Shown here in pieces: positions 8,770 to 16,983 of a DNA stretch of 45,979 nt; positions within the stretch are counted from its first letter, which is position 1, and each line of letters begins with the position of its first letter. The notes under the pieces were generated by a model. It saw only the letters and a program-made list of their open reading frames with translations, was not told the DNA's origin and searched no databases. The DNA is from Gammaproteobacteria bacterium (GTDB taxonomy: Bacteria > Pseudomonadota > Gammaproteobacteria > Pseudomonadales > Halieaceae). The translations under genes and the position numbers were made by a program. The DNA is taken from assembly GCA_030431585.1 (NCBI GenBank), contig JAUIIQ010000001.1, positions 71,878 through 117,856 on the forward strand, read 5' to 3'.

Positions 8770-9801
8770 ATGAATCTGCAAGGAAAGAAAATCACTGTTC
8801 ACGATATGTGCCTGCGCGATGGCATGCACCCGAAACAGCACCAGATCACTGTCGAGCAGATGGTGACCATATCCAAAGCCATGGACGACGCCGGTGTACC
8901 ACTGATTGAAGTGACTCACGGTGACGGCCTGGGTGGCACCTCGGTGAACTACGGCTTCCCGGCCGCCAGCGACGAGGAATACCTCAGCGCAGTGTGCAAG
9001 GAAATGAAAAACGCGAAGATATCTGCCTTGTTGTTGCCGGGTATCGGTACGGTGGATCACCTGAAAATGGCGGTGGACTGCGGGATCTCCACCATCCGTG
9101 TGGCCACGCATTGTACCGAGGCGGATGTGTCCGAGCAGCACATCACCATGGCGACCAGCATCAAGGGCCTGGATACCGTGGGCTTCCTGATGATGGCGCA
9201 CATGATTGAGCCGGAAGAGTTGGTGGTACAGCTCAAGCTGATGGAAGACTACGGCGCCAACTGCGTGTATATCACCGATTCTGCCGGTTACATGCTGCCG
9301 GATGACGTGACGGCGCGTATTGCGCTGGCCCGCGCCGAGCTCAAGCCGGAGACGGAACTGGGTTTCCACGGCCACCATAATCTCGCCATGGGCGTGGCGA
9401 ATTCAGTTGCTGCGGTGGCGGCGGGTGCCAACCGTATTGATGGTTCGATGGCGGGCCTGGGCGCCGGTGCTGGCAACACGCCGCTGGAAGTGTTTATTGC
9501 GGTGTGTGATCGCATGGGTATTGAAACCGGCGTTGATACCTTCAAGGCGATGGACATTGCCGAGGACCTGATCGTGCCGATGATGGACCATATGGTGCGC
9601 GTTGACCGCGATGCGCTGACGCTGGGTTATGCGGGTGTGTACTCGTCGTTCCTGCTGTTTGCCAAGCGCAGCGCCGAGAAGTACAACCTCTCCAGCCGTG
9701 ACATCCTGGTCGAGTTGGGTCGGCGCCGCACAGTAGGCGGCCAGGAAGACATGATCGAGGATCTGGCGCTGGATATGGCAAAGGAACGCGGAACGATCTG
9801 A
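8770..9801 (+). CDS. dmpG: 4-hydroxy-2-oxovalerate aldolase
   Basis: The 343-residue product cleaves 4-hydroxy-2-oxovalerate (or the hexanoate homologue) to pyruvate and an aldehyde, using a divalent metal. It belongs to the HMGL-like/DRE-TIM barrel family. Visible motifs are [11 protein letters not shown] (catalytic Arg16, metal-ligand Asp17 and His20) and [14 protein letters not shown] near residue 200 (metal-binding His pair). The C-terminal helical domain that contacts the aldehyde dehydrogenase is also present. The ATG at 8770 is chosen because sequence upstream in this frame lies within palindrome 2. With the hydratase and dehydrogenase it completes the pathway from hydroxypentadienoate to pyruvate and acyl-CoA. 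No ring-cleaving dioxygenase is in the window. Confidence 0.95.
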   Translation: MNLQGKKITVHDMCLRDGMHPKQHQITVEQMVTISKAMDDAGVPLIEVTHGDGLGGTSVNYGFPAASDEEYLSAVCKEMKNAKISALLLPGIGTVDHLKMAVDCGISTIRVATHCTEADVSEQHITMATSIKGLDTVGFLMMAHMIEPEELVVQLKLMEDYGANCVYITDSAGYMLPDDVTARIALARAELKPETELGFHGHHNLAMGVANSVAAVAAGANRIDGSMAGLGAGAGNTPLEVFIAVCDRMGIETGVDTFKAMDIAEDLIVPMMDHMVRVDRDALTLGYAGVYSSFLLFAKRSAEKYNLSSRDILVELGRRRTVGGQEDMIEDLALDMAKERGTI

Positions 9802-9827
9802 GCCGGCTGGCGAAAGGCGAAGAAAAG

Positions 9828-9849
9828 GAGCAGGTCTTAGAGCCTGCTC
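9828..9849 (+). terminator. Possible hairpin terminator after the aldolase gene
   Basis: GAGCAGG (9828-9834) and CCTGCTC (9843-9849) form a 7-bp perfect stem with an 8-nt loop, 27 bp after the aldolase stop. The following bases (AGCTTTATC) are only weakly T-rich, so it may be an incomplete terminator or a processing hairpin. Confidence 0.4.
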
Positions 9850-9929
9850 AGCTTTATCGAATCCGCCCGAAGACAGTAACCGCAGACCCGGACCCTGTTG
9901 TAACGACTGGCCGCACCCGGGCCTGCTTT

Positions 9930-10496
9930 ATGAAGGCCCAGTGTATGAATGAAAGAAACGAAGCCGGTGGCCCCGTAACTATCTCGATTTCTCGCCGGGT
10001 GAAACCGGGCAAAGAACAACAATATGAGCAATGGGTTCAGGGCATTACTGCCGAGGCGGTAAAATTTCCCGGCCACATGGGTGTGAATGTTATCCGTCCG
10101 ACACCACCTTCCACAGAATACGTTACGATCTTTCGATTCGATACCTACGAGCACTCCATGGACTGGGAGGAGTCTGCCATTCGCGCTGAGTGGCTGGCAC
10201 GCATGGCAGGCATTACCGAGGGAGAAGACGCCGTCCAGAAGGCTACCGGACTGGAATTCTGGTTCAGTCTCCCGGAACTCCCTGCAACACACCCATCTCC
10301 GCACAAAATGGCCCTTGTGCTTCTCGTGGTTGTCTTTGTTCTGGTGTTGGCGATTAATTCTTTACTGGGGCCATTCGTGTCGGATTGGTCAATGCCCTTG
10401 AGGGTATTTGTCGCTGTGTTTTTGCAGGTCATGTTGATGACCTACGTGGTCATGCCACGGGTAACACGTCTGCTCAAGTCGTGGCTGTATGGGTAA
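9930..10496 (+). CDS. ABM (antibiotic biosynthesis monooxygenase) domain membrane protein
   Basis: The 188-residue product has an N-terminal ABM-type ferredoxin-like domain (about 16-110): PVTISISRRVKPGKEQQYEQ, then FPGHMGVNVIRP and YVTIFRFDTYEHSMDWEES. Two membrane-spanning segments follow, about 129-148 (MALVLLVVVFVLVLAINSLL) and 160-178. ABM domains occur in small cofactor-free oxygenases and haem-degrading enzymes, but many are of unknown role; this one is tethered to the membrane with the domain probably cytoplasmic. An alternative start is the ATG at 9945. The stop lies about 50 bp upstream of the second DUF1329 gene on the same strand. Its role is not known. Confidence 0.75.
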   Translation: MKAQCMNERNEAGGPVTISISRRVKPGKEQQYEQWVQGITAEAVKFPGHMGVNVIRPTPPSTEYVTIFRFDTYEHSMDWEESAIRAEWLARMAGITEGEDAVQKATGLEFWFSLPELPATHPSPHKMALVLLVVVFVLVLAINSLLGPFVSDWSMPLRVFVAVFLQVMLMTYVVMPRVTRLLKSWLYG

Positions 10497-10548
10497 ACTA
10501 GTCCATAGCACACCTGGACAAAAACCTCGAAAATACCGGAGCCTTCCA

Positions 10549-11850
10549 ATGGAAAAAATTGTGTTCAACCTGCTTCTGCTGTGTTGTCTGTCAGCTGCGC
10601 CGGGTTTGTCTGCGCAGGATACACCGGCTCTGAGCACCGAGTTTTCCCCGGTTCTCGCCGACGGCGACAGTCCGCTACTGGCGGCCGGCGCTACCATCGA
10701 CGCGCGGAACCTCGATCAGTACAGCCGTTGGCTGGATGAGGTGGTTGTTGAACGAATTCGCGCCGGCGATTTTCAGATTGCCCTGGGGCCTGCTTTGCAA
10801 TTCCCTACGCATCCGCGCTACGTTCAGGCTACTGAAAGCCATGCCGGTAATACTGACCTGGAGTCAGAACCCGGGGAGTTGACGGCGTACGCTGGAGGCA
10901 GGCCGTTCCCCGGCCTGAGTACAAGTGACCCGCAGGCTGGCGTCAAGGCGGCCTGGAATATGCGCTACGCCTACGCCCCGGACGAGACCGAGACAGCACA
11001 CTTTATCTGGCGCTATCGGGATATGGTAAGCGGCAAGCTCGAACGCACTCTGAGCATGTACGGTGCGATTCTGCGCTATTCTCACCGCCACTCCCACGAG
11101 CCTGTGCCCGCATTGGAAGACAATCCCGCGAACCTTTTCTCAGCGCTTTACCTGCGCGTTAACAGTCCCCTGGATATCCGCAATACGCAGCTGTTGATAC
11201 ACCGCGCTTTGGCAGACACGGCCCCGGAGCAGGCCTGGTTGTATCTGAATACCCAGCGGCGGGTAAAACGCATCGCTACCGGGCAGAAGACCGACGCGTT
11301 TCTTGGCAGCGACATCATGATTGAGGACTTCCTGGGGTACAATGGGAGGATAATGGATATGGAGTGGACGCTGCTGGGGAGCGATGAATTATTGCTGCCC
11401 ATGTATGCCCACAGTCAGCTTGATCTGGACGGGGAGGAACCCGGTGAGGACGGTTTCAGGGATATTCCTTTCGCGGGTGCAGGCACGTGCTTTCCTGATG
11501 TCACCTGGCAGTTGCGCAAGGTGTTGCACTTGCAGGCTGTGCCGCGCGATCCCCGCCATCCTTTATCAAAACGCCACTATATTATTGATGCAGCCACGTT
11601 CAGCCCGGTACTTACTCGTATCTACGACCGCAGCGGCAAGCTGTGGAAACTGGGCATGGTAGCGTTAAGTCATTCAGGCTATCACACCCCGGGGAACGTG
11701 GACTGGCAGGGCGTGATTACTGACGCCGTCTCGATGATTGACCTGCAGGCCAGGCACTGTACAACGCTCAACTTGAATTCAAGGATGGCAACAACGCCCC
11801 TGCGTCACAAGATGTTCAATACCTCGTACCTGCGGCAGATGGGGCGATAA
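10549..11850 (+). CDS. DUF1329 family periplasmic/envelope protein (copy 2)
   Basis: The 433-residue product has a signal peptide (MEKIVFNLLLLCCLSAAPG, cleavage near LSAQ). It is clearly paralogous to the protein at 3211-4521: both contain TQLLIHR, a QRRV(K/R)R block, GSDIMIEDFLGYNGRIMDM or its equivalent, and CFPDVTWQLRKVLHL. The ATG at 10549 with GGAG 7 bases upstream is preferred over the upstream in-frame ATG at 10489, which overlaps the previous gene and lacks signal-peptide character. No DUF1302 partner lies next to this copy, unlike copy 1. Two divergent copies in one locus suggest separate substrates or an old duplication. The family function is unknown. Confidence 0.88.
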   Translation: MEKIVFNLLLLCCLSAAPGLSAQDTPALSTEFSPVLADGDSPLLAAGATIDARNLDQYSRWLDEVVVERIRAGDFQIALGPALQFPTHPRYVQATESHAGNTDLESEPGELTAYAGGRPFPGLSTSDPQAGVKAAWNMRYAYAPDETETAHFIWRYRDMVSGKLERTLSMYGAILRYSHRHSHEPVPALEDNPANLFSALYLRVNSPLDIRNTQLLIHRALADTAPEQAWLYLNTQRRVKRIATGQKTDAFLGSDIMIEDFLGYNGRIMDMEWTLLGSDELLLPMYAHSQLDLDGEEPGEDGFRDIPFAGAGTCFPDVTWQLRKVLHLQAVPRDPRHPLSKRHYIIDAATFSPVLTRIYDRSGKLWKLGMVALSHSGYHTPGNVDWQGVITDAVSMIDLQARHCTTLNLNSRMATTPLRHKMFNTSYLRQMGR

Positions 11851-11866
11851 GCCCCGCCAGGCGCTG

Positions 11867-13399
11867 CTACTGTTTGTAGACCCCTTCCATAATTTGATCG
11901 ACTGTAAACGAGGCGGGTCTTTGCCGTGGCGGGAAGGCCTGTAGTGATTTGACGAACTCACCTACTGCGGCGTTGCCCAGCATGGCTATGCCCGCTACTT
12001 TCTTGTCCCACCAAAGGTTATAGCTGTTGGAGTCGGTGTCGGCGCGCTCAAAGGGATCCCGCCGCAGGTTGAACACCTTGGGAATACGCAGGTCAACGAA
12101 GGGGTCGCGCCACACATCGAACCTGCGCGCGCGCTGCTCGGCGAACACGATTTTCCAATCGCCTACACGGGCTGCCAGCAGGTGGCCGTCGTCACTGAAG
12201 TAAAAGAACTCCCTGCGTGGTGTTTGCTTTTCCTGTCCGGTCAGGTAGGGCAGGAAATTATAGCCGTCCAGATGAACCTTGAAGTTTTTGCTGCCCACGC
12301 GTTTACCCTGCTTTAGCCTGGCTACGGTGTCAGTATCTCCAGCGGCCGCCATCAGGGTAGGTACCCAGTCCAGATGGGACATGATCTGGTTACTGATTTG
12401 CCCGGCTGCGATTTTCCCCGGCCAGCGCACCATAGCAGGCACGCGGAACCCACCTTCCCAATTGGTATTCTTCTCTCCGCGGAAAGGCGTAATGGCAGCA
12501 TCAGGCCACTGGTTATAGTGAGGGCCATTGTCTGTGGAGTAGAGGACAATCGTGTTGTCGGCAATACCCAGCTCATCCAGCTTGGCCAGGAGCTGACCCA
12601 CGTGTCCATCGTGCTCAACCATGCCGTCGTTGTAGAAACCCTGGCCGGAAGCGCCCAGTTGCTCTTCTTTAACATGGGTGTAGTAGTGCATGCGCGTTGA
12701 GTTAAACCAAACGAAGAATGGCTTGTTGCTGGCGTTTGCCTTGTCCATGAATTTCAGCGCAGCGCCAAGAAATTCTTCATCTACAGTCTCCATGCGCTTG
12801 CGCGTCAGTGGGCCGCTGTCTTCTATGCTGCCATCGGCAAAGCTGCGGATTACCCCGCGCGGCGCAAACCGTTCCCTGAACGCGGGGCTTTTGGGGTAGT
12901 CCGGGTCCTCGGGCGCTTCCTCAGCGTTGAGGTGATAAAGGTTCCCGAAAAATTCATCGAAGCCGTGATTGGTGGGCAGGAACTCGTCCTTGTCACCGAG
13001 GTGGTTCTTGCCGAACTGGCCAGTGGCATAGCCAAGCGGCTTGAGCAACTCAGCCAGAGTCGGGTCCTGGGGCTGTATGCCAATGTCAGCGCCGGGAATG
13101 CCCACCTTGGTGAGGCCCGTGCGAACCGGGTGTTGGCCGGTAATGAAAGCAGAGCGGCCTGCAGTGCAGCTTTGCTCGCCGTAGTAATCGGTGAAGATCA
13201 TGCCTTCGTTGGCAATACGGTCAATGTTTGGCGTTGGGTAACCCATCATTCCCATGCTGTAGCGGCTGATGTTCCAGTAGCCGATGTCATCACCAAAGAT
13301 GACCAGAATGTTGGGTTTGTCGGCGGCGCTGCTGAAGCTGGCGTAGCATGAGCCGGCAACCAGCAAGAGGCAGGATAGTAGGCTGCGTAGTGAGGCCAT
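11867..13399 (-). CDS. Secreted arylsulfatase-type sulfatase
   Basis: The 510-residue product has a signal peptide (ending about residue 26, SSAADKPN) and the sulfatase fold. ILVIFGDDIG (31-40) gives metal-ligand Asp37 and Asp38. Cys78 in the C-T-A-G-R motif (78-82) is the residue that would be converted to formylglycine. STDNGPHYNQWPDAA carries the later metal-binding Asp-Asn. The CTAGR form departs from the classic C-x-P-S-R but is common in one bacterial arylsulfatase subgroup, and it still needs a formylglycine-generating enzyme (not in the window). The enzyme would release sulfate from an aryl or alkyl sulfate ester in the periplasm. It lies downstream of an SDR on the same strand, and a TauE/SafE anion permease is divergent to that SDR. 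Confidence 0.92.
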   Translation of the reverse strand: MASLRSLLSCLLLVAGSCYASFSSAADKPNILVIFGDDIGYWNISRYSMGMMGYPTPNIDRIANEGMIFTDYYGEQSCTAGRSAFITGQHPVRTGLTKVGIPGADIGIQPQDPTLAELLKPLGYATGQFGKNHLGDKDEFLPTNHGFDEFFGNLYHLNAEEAPEDPDYPKSPAFRERFAPRGVIRSFADGSIEDSGPLTRKRMETVDEEFLGAALKFMDKANASNKPFFVWFNSTRMHYYTHVKEEQLGASGQGFYNDGMVEHDGHVGQLLAKLDELGIADNTIVLYSTDNGPHYNQWPDAAITPFRGEKNTNWEGGFRVPAMVRWPGKIAAGQISNQIMSHLDWVPTLMAAAGDTDTVARLKQGKRVGSKNFKVHLDGYNFLPYLTGQEKQTPRREFFYFSDDGHLLAARVGDWKIVFAEQRARRFDVWRDPFVDLRIPKVFNLRRDPFERADTDSNSYNLWWDKKVAGIAMLGNAAVGEFVKSLQAFPPRQRPASFTVDQIMEGVYKQ

Positions 13400-13490
13400 A
13401 AGATAAACTCCCTTCTTATCGTTTTGTGTGGGTTATAGTAAAACCCGAATTCGCTGTTGTTGCCAGGCCGGGTAGGGCGAGGCAATGCCT

Positions 13491-14228
13491 TCAGGACGGG
13501 TTCAGTCCGCCATTTACCGGCAATAACTGCCCGGTTACCCATGCTGCCTCGTCGCTGGCCAGGTAGGCAATGGCATTGCCTACATCTTCTCCCGTGCCCA
13601 GTCGTTTAACCGGCACACCCCTGGCAACCAGCTCGACAATATCCTCAGTCAGGTTGTCCATTGGCCCCAGAGCAACCGCATTTGCGGTAATACCCGCTCG
13701 CGCCACTTCCTGCGACAGGTTGCGGATGAAGTGCACGGCTGCCGCCTTGCAGGCGCCATAGATGCACACACCAGTGCGGGTGCCCACGCGTCCGGCGTCT
13801 GAGCTTACCACCAGAATGCGCCCCCAACCCCGCTCACGCATGCCCGGCAGCACCGCGTGCGTGCAGTTGAGCGTGCCATAGAGATTGACGTCTACCAGTG
13901 CGTGCCATTCGGATGGTGCCGTGTCTTCAAAAGCCTGCAACTGCATACCCTCACGCCCGGGCACGCCAGCGTTGTTAACCAGAATATCAACCACGGGTGA
14001 TGACGCAAGCGCCGTTGCCACAGCCTCATAGTCAGTTGCGTCAAAGGGCAGGGCGCTGGCTGACATGCCAGCTGCGGTAAGTTCTTTGCATGCCTGTTCC
14101 GCCCGTTCCGGAAACAGGTCGTTAATCAGCAGCCTTGCCCCCTGTTGCCCCAGTACGTGAGCTATTCCCAGGCCAACTCCGCGCCCGGCACCGGTAATCA
14201 GTGCGGTTTTCCCTGTGAGGTCCAGCAT
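13491..14228 (-). CDS. Short-chain dehydrogenase/reductase
   Basis: The 245-residue product is a classical SDR. The nucleotide-binding TGAGRGVGLG lies at about 12-21, the NNAG motif at 85-88, catalytic Ser in VVSSDAG (about 142), and Tyr157-x3-Lys161 in YGACK. Asp37 in the LINDLF block after beta-2 suggests NAD(H) rather than NADP(H). The Pro-Gly segment after beta-6 reads LGPMDNLTED instead of the usual PG motif. A strong AGGAGG ribosome-binding site precedes the ATG at 14228. It is upstream of the arylsulfatase with a 91-bp gap and divergent from the permease gene. The substrate is unknown; a hydroxyl product released by the sulfatase is one possibility. Confidence 0.9.
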   Translation of the reverse strand: MLDLTGKTALITGAGRGVGLGIAHVLGQQGARLLINDLFPERAEQACKELTAAGMSASALPFDATDYEAVATALASSPVVDILVNNAGVPGREGMQLQAFEDTAPSEWHALVDVNLYGTLNCTHAVLPGMRERGWGRILVVSSDAGRVGTRTGVCIYGACKAAAVHFIRNLSQEVARAGITANAVALGPMDNLTEDIVELVARGVPVKRLGTGEDVGNAIAYLASDEAAWVTGQLLPVNGGLNPS

Positions 14229-14271
14229 GACACGCCTCCTGTGTATACGATTGCTAAAAAATATCGACAGC

Positions 14272-14330
14272 GGCCAAAACTAGCACAACCACAGCGGCCA
14301 CGCCTCCACTTTGCTAGTTGCTTTGGGGCC
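14272..14330. repeat. Imperfect hairpin in divergent intergenic region
   Basis: AACTAGCA (14278-14285) pairs with TGCTAGTT (14312-14319), and outer GGCC boxes (14272-14275, 14327-14330) add to the stem with a bulge. The loop is 26 nt. It lies in the gap between the divergent SDR and permease genes. The GCGGCC at its left edge resembles the edge of the palindromes at 16.9 kb, but the relation is weak. Confidence 0.4.
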
Positions 14331-14448
14331 TTGCCGTCTACCGCAAGGGATGATGTTACAGTGCCGGTAGTCCAACATGCTGTAGAGTCGCACAAGTGGG
14401 CCGATGGCGTTGGCTGTGCCCACTATATATCCGGAGAGTGCCAATATT

Positions 14449-15165
14449 ATGCCCATTGAGTTTGCTCTGGTGCCTGTCGCCTTCGTCACCTCTGCGGTGG
14501 CGGGCGTTCTCGGTATGGGAGGCGGCGTGCTGCTGATCGCGGTGATGCCGGGACTGGTGCCGGTTAGCGCTATTTTCCCGATCCACGCCTCTACGCAATT
14601 GGCCAGTAACTTGTCTCGCGCAGGCTTTGGCTGGCGGCACATTGATTGGGCAATGGTGCCGCCCATCGCCGCAGGTGCACTCCTGGGGGCCTGGTTGGGC
14701 GGAAGTGTTTATGCCAGCCTCAACCTGCAGTGGTTACCCGCTATCGTCGGTGTCATCATTTTAACGCTGACCTGGCTACCGCTGCCTCCGCTGCCGGGTA
14801 AAGGCCAGGTGAGTCTGGCGGCGCTGGGTTTCTACCAGACGGGTCTGGGGATGGTAGCGGGTGCAACGGGCCCGCTGGGCGCTGCAGTGATGTCGCGGCG
14901 CCAGCAGCAGCGTGACTGGCTGGTGGTCAATACGGCCGTGTACATGAGTCTCAGTCACATCATGCGAGTAGCGGCGTTCGTGGCTATGGGGTTCAGCTTC
15001 GCCCCGTGGTGGCCCCTGGTTTTGTCCCTGGTCGTAGCAGTGACGCTGGGTTCATGGGTGGGTACGTGGCTGCGTCGGTTTGTGCCGCAGGGAGATTTCT
15101 TGCGCGCATTCAAACTATTGGTCACCTTGCTCGCAGTGCGCATGATTGCGCTTCCCTTTACCTGA
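14449..15165 (+). CDS. TauE/SafE family anion permease
   Basis: The 238-residue product is almost wholly hydrophobic with about seven to eight membrane segments. An N-terminal repeat (PVAFVTSAVAGVLGMGGGVLL) and a related second half (GFYQTGLGMVAGATGPLGAA) show the internal duplication typical of TauE/SafE (DUF81) transporters. These are linked to export or movement of sulfite, sulfonate-derived and other small anions across the inner membrane. The ATG at 14449 with GGAGAG upstream is chosen because the first membrane helix starts there; the in-frame ATG at 14404 lacks such support. Proximity to a sulfatase makes a sulfur-anion substrate attractive, but that is inference. Confidence 0.88.
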   Translation: MPIEFALVPVAFVTSAVAGVLGMGGGVLLIAVMPGLVPVSAIFPIHASTQLASNLSRAGFGWRHIDWAMVPPIAAGALLGAWLGGSVYASLNLQWLPAIVGVIILTLTWLPLPPLPGKGQVSLAALGFYQTGLGMVAGATGPLGAAVMSRRQQQRDWLVVNTAVYMSLSHIMRVAAFVAMGFSFAPWWPLVLSLVVAVTLGSWVGTWLRRFVPQGDFLRAFKLLVTLLAVRMIALPFT

Positions 15166-15281
15166 TGAGCGCTTGCTGGAGATGCCCCTTCGGAGCCAAC
15201 GTGATTCGCCTTGTAGGTGACGATCACTACTGGTATTTTTCCCAGCCCTATCGGTTGCGGCGTGCTGTGCGGAGATTCCAG

Positions 15282-15959
15282 ATGCGTTTTGTGTTTACTG
15301 TTTTGTTGCTCAGCTCCCTGGCGGCCTGCGCGGGGCATGCCGGGCAGCAGCCTGCTTCCCCCGGTAGCGACTTTATGCCCGATAGCAGGCCAGTCGCCAG
15401 GACCATGGTGTATGAGTGCGACGATATTGATTTTGTTACCCGCCTGGGCCCGGGTGAAATGGCCCTGTGGCTGGAGGACCGGTACACGGTGTTGCCCCAG
15501 GTCCGTTCCGCTTCCGGCAGCAAGTACCAGGAAGGGGATATAGTCTTCTGGTCCAGGGGTGATGAGGCAATGCTGGAGATTGCCGGGCGCACTTACCGGA
15601 ACTGCAGGCTCAACCCTGCGCGTGCACCATGGGAAGACGCCCGTCGTCGTGGCGTAGACTTCCGTGCGACAGGCAATGAGCCAGGCTGGCATCTGGAAGT
15701 GCGCGGCTCCGAGAGCCTGTTGTTCGTTGGCGACTACGGCGCCAGCAAGATGCTGTTTCGCGACGTGCAGCGCAATGAAGACGGTGAACAGGTTTTTTAT
15801 ACGGCGCGCAGCGAGAGCCGTGACCTTACTGTGACAGTGACGGAAAGCGATTGCACTGACACGATGAAGGGTGACACTTTCCCCTATGCCGTGGTGGTTC
15901 AGATAAATGAACGCACTTACCAGGGCTGTGGCCGCGAGCTGGATCACCCCTGGGAATAG
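15282..15959 (+). CDS. Lipoprotein with MliC lysozyme-inhibitor domain and second COG3650-like domain
   Basis: The 225-residue product starts with a lipoprotein signal (MRFVFTVLLLSSLAAC, lipid-modified Cys16); GGAGA lies 6 bases before the ATG. Residues about 45-105 form an MliC-type domain: YECDDIDF, a VRSASGSKYQEGDIVFWSRG block and a closing YRNC, with the paired cysteines of the family. MliC proteins inhibit c-type lysozyme at the outer membrane. Residues about 125-225 (VDFRATGNEPGWHLEVRG...) resemble a separate conserved domain of unknown function (COG3650-like) often found in bacterial lipoproteins. It starts 116 bp after the permease gene. Lysozyme inhibition is inferred from the first domain only. 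Confidence 0.8.
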   Translation: MRFVFTVLLLSSLAACAGHAGQQPASPGSDFMPDSRPVARTMVYECDDIDFVTRLGPGEMALWLEDRYTVLPQVRSASGSKYQEGDIVFWSRGDEAMLEIAGRTYRNCRLNPARAPWEDARRRGVDFRATGNEPGWHLEVRGSESLLFVGDYGASKMLFRDVQRNEDGEQVFYTARSESRDLTVTVTESDCTDTMKGDTFPYAVVVQINERTYQGCGRELDHPWE

Positions 15960-16008
15960 CGAGTATTGGTAATACTACCAAGGTCGTACTTCTGCTCCCA
16001 CGCTTCTC

Positions 16009-16022
16009 TTGATTGACATCAA
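16009..16022. promoter_or_regulatory. FNR/Anr-type operator upstream of ompW
   Basis: TTGAT-TGAC-ATCAA is a perfect match to the FNR-family consensus TTGAT-N4-ATCAA. Its centre (between 16015 and 16016) is about 41.5 bases upstream of the start expected from the -10-like box at 16045-16050, the classic class II activator position. ompW of E. coli is known to be FNR-controlled, so oxygen-dependent activation of the ompW gene here is likely. Confidence 0.75.
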
Positions 16023-16044
16023 TGTCTCGGCTGCGGGCTGACCC

Positions 16045-16050
16045 TAACAT
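16045..16050 (+). promoter_or_regulatory. Putative -10 box of the ompW promoter
   Basis: TAACAT matches four of six positions of TATAAT. It lies 22 bases after the end of the FNR-type box, which replaces a conventional -35 element at class II FNR promoters. The expected transcript start is near 16057, leaving a leader of about 57 bases before the ompW ATG. Confidence 0.5.
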
Positions 16051-16113
16051 AGCCCCAGCTGATACAGGGGTATATGAAACTCCTGCATCGATATCCATAG
16101 ACAGGAGTGAATC

Positions 16114-16770
16114 ATGAAGAAAGTTCTTACCCTCGCCGTTGCCGCAGCGCTCGCTGGTGGCGCCGCAATGACACACGCATATGAGGCCGGTGACTGGATA
16201 GTGCGCGCAGGTGCGGCTACAGTAGCCCCTGACGCAGACAGCGACACTGTGCCATCTCTGGGGGTGACTGTAGATGTGGACGACAATACCCAGTTGTCGA
16301 TTATCGGTACCTACATGGCGACCGAACACTTTGGTATTGAACTGCTCGCAGCAACGCCCTTCAGCCATGATATCAGCGTGAATGAAATCAACGCTGAGGC
16401 CGGCGAAACCAAGCACCTGCCACCCACACTGTCTATCCAATGGTATCCCCGGGGCGACAAGGACGGTTGGCAGCCTTATGTCGGACTGGGTGTGAACTAC
16501 ACGATTTTCTTTGACGAGGAAGCGGACAGTGACCTGGAAGGTATTGTCGGCAAGGCGGATCTGGATCTGGACGATTCCTTCGGTCTGGCGGCCTCCGCTG
16601 GCGTGGATATTCCGCTTGGTGAGCACTGGGCCTTTAACGTCGGTGTCTGGTACATCGATATTGATACCACTGCTGAAGTGACGCTGCGCGAAGCCGGCAA
16701 TGCCAAGGTCAAGTTCGATGTAGATATCGACCCCTGGGTTTACAACATCGGTATTGCTTACAAGTTCTGA
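16114..16770 (+). CDS. ompW: OmpW family outer-membrane protein
   Basis: The 218-residue product has a signal peptide (MKKVLTLAVAAALAGGAAMTHA) followed by an eight-stranded barrel pattern of the OmpW family. Family blocks are DWIVRAGAATVAPD at the first strand, FGIELLAATPFSHDI, LSIQWYPRGDKDGWQPYVGLG, and a C-terminal strand ending in YKF with the terminal Phe that marks outer-membrane proteins. OmpW forms a narrow hydrophobic channel thought to pass small hydrophobic molecules. CAGGAG (16102-16107) is the ribosome-binding site. An FNR-type box lies upstream and a strong terminator downstream, so the gene is probably monocistronic and controlled by oxygen. Confidence 0.95.
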   Translation: MKKVLTLAVAAALAGGAAMTHAYEAGDWIVRAGAATVAPDADSDTVPSLGVTVDVDDNTQLSIIGTYMATEHFGIELLAATPFSHDISVNEINAEAGETKHLPPTLSIQWYPRGDKDGWQPYVGLGVNYTIFFDEEADSDLEGIVGKADLDLDDSFGLAASAGVDIPLGEHWAFNVGVWYIDIDTTAEVTLREAGNAKVKFDVDIDPWVYNIGIAYKF

Positions 16771-16813
16771 GCGAATCCCATTTGACCGGCTCACCTACGG
16801 TCTGATGGCGTCT

Positions 16814-16845
16814 GGCCTCGCACTATGTGCGGGGCCTTTTTTTTT
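16814..16845 (+). terminator. Rho-independent terminator after ompW
   Basis: GGCCTCGCAC and GTGCGGGGCC form a 10-bp stem with one G-T pair and a 3-nt loop, followed by nine T residues (16837-16845). It lies 43 bp after the ompW stop and is a strong intrinsic terminator. Confidence 0.92.
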
Positions 16846-16899
16846 GGCTCTTCGCAGACTATCGGGGTTGCTTGGTGGATAGTCACGTTCCAGCTGAGC

Positions 16900-16981
16900 G
16901 GCCACTGCAATCGTGGTATACCCCCGAGCGGTCGAACCCGCTTTGACTCCCTTTCGGGGGTATACCACGATTACAGCGGCC
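16900..16981. repeat. Palindrome A (28-bp arms, 26-nt loop)
   Basis: Arms 16900-16927 and 16954-16981 pair with two mismatches; the inner 19 bp (16909-16927 with 16954-16972) are perfect. The loop contains a small secondary stem (AGCGG/CCGCT). The arm begins GGCCAC, as does the arm of palindrome C. It directly abuts the left end of repeat B. Confidence 0.85.
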
Positions 16982-16983
16982 TT

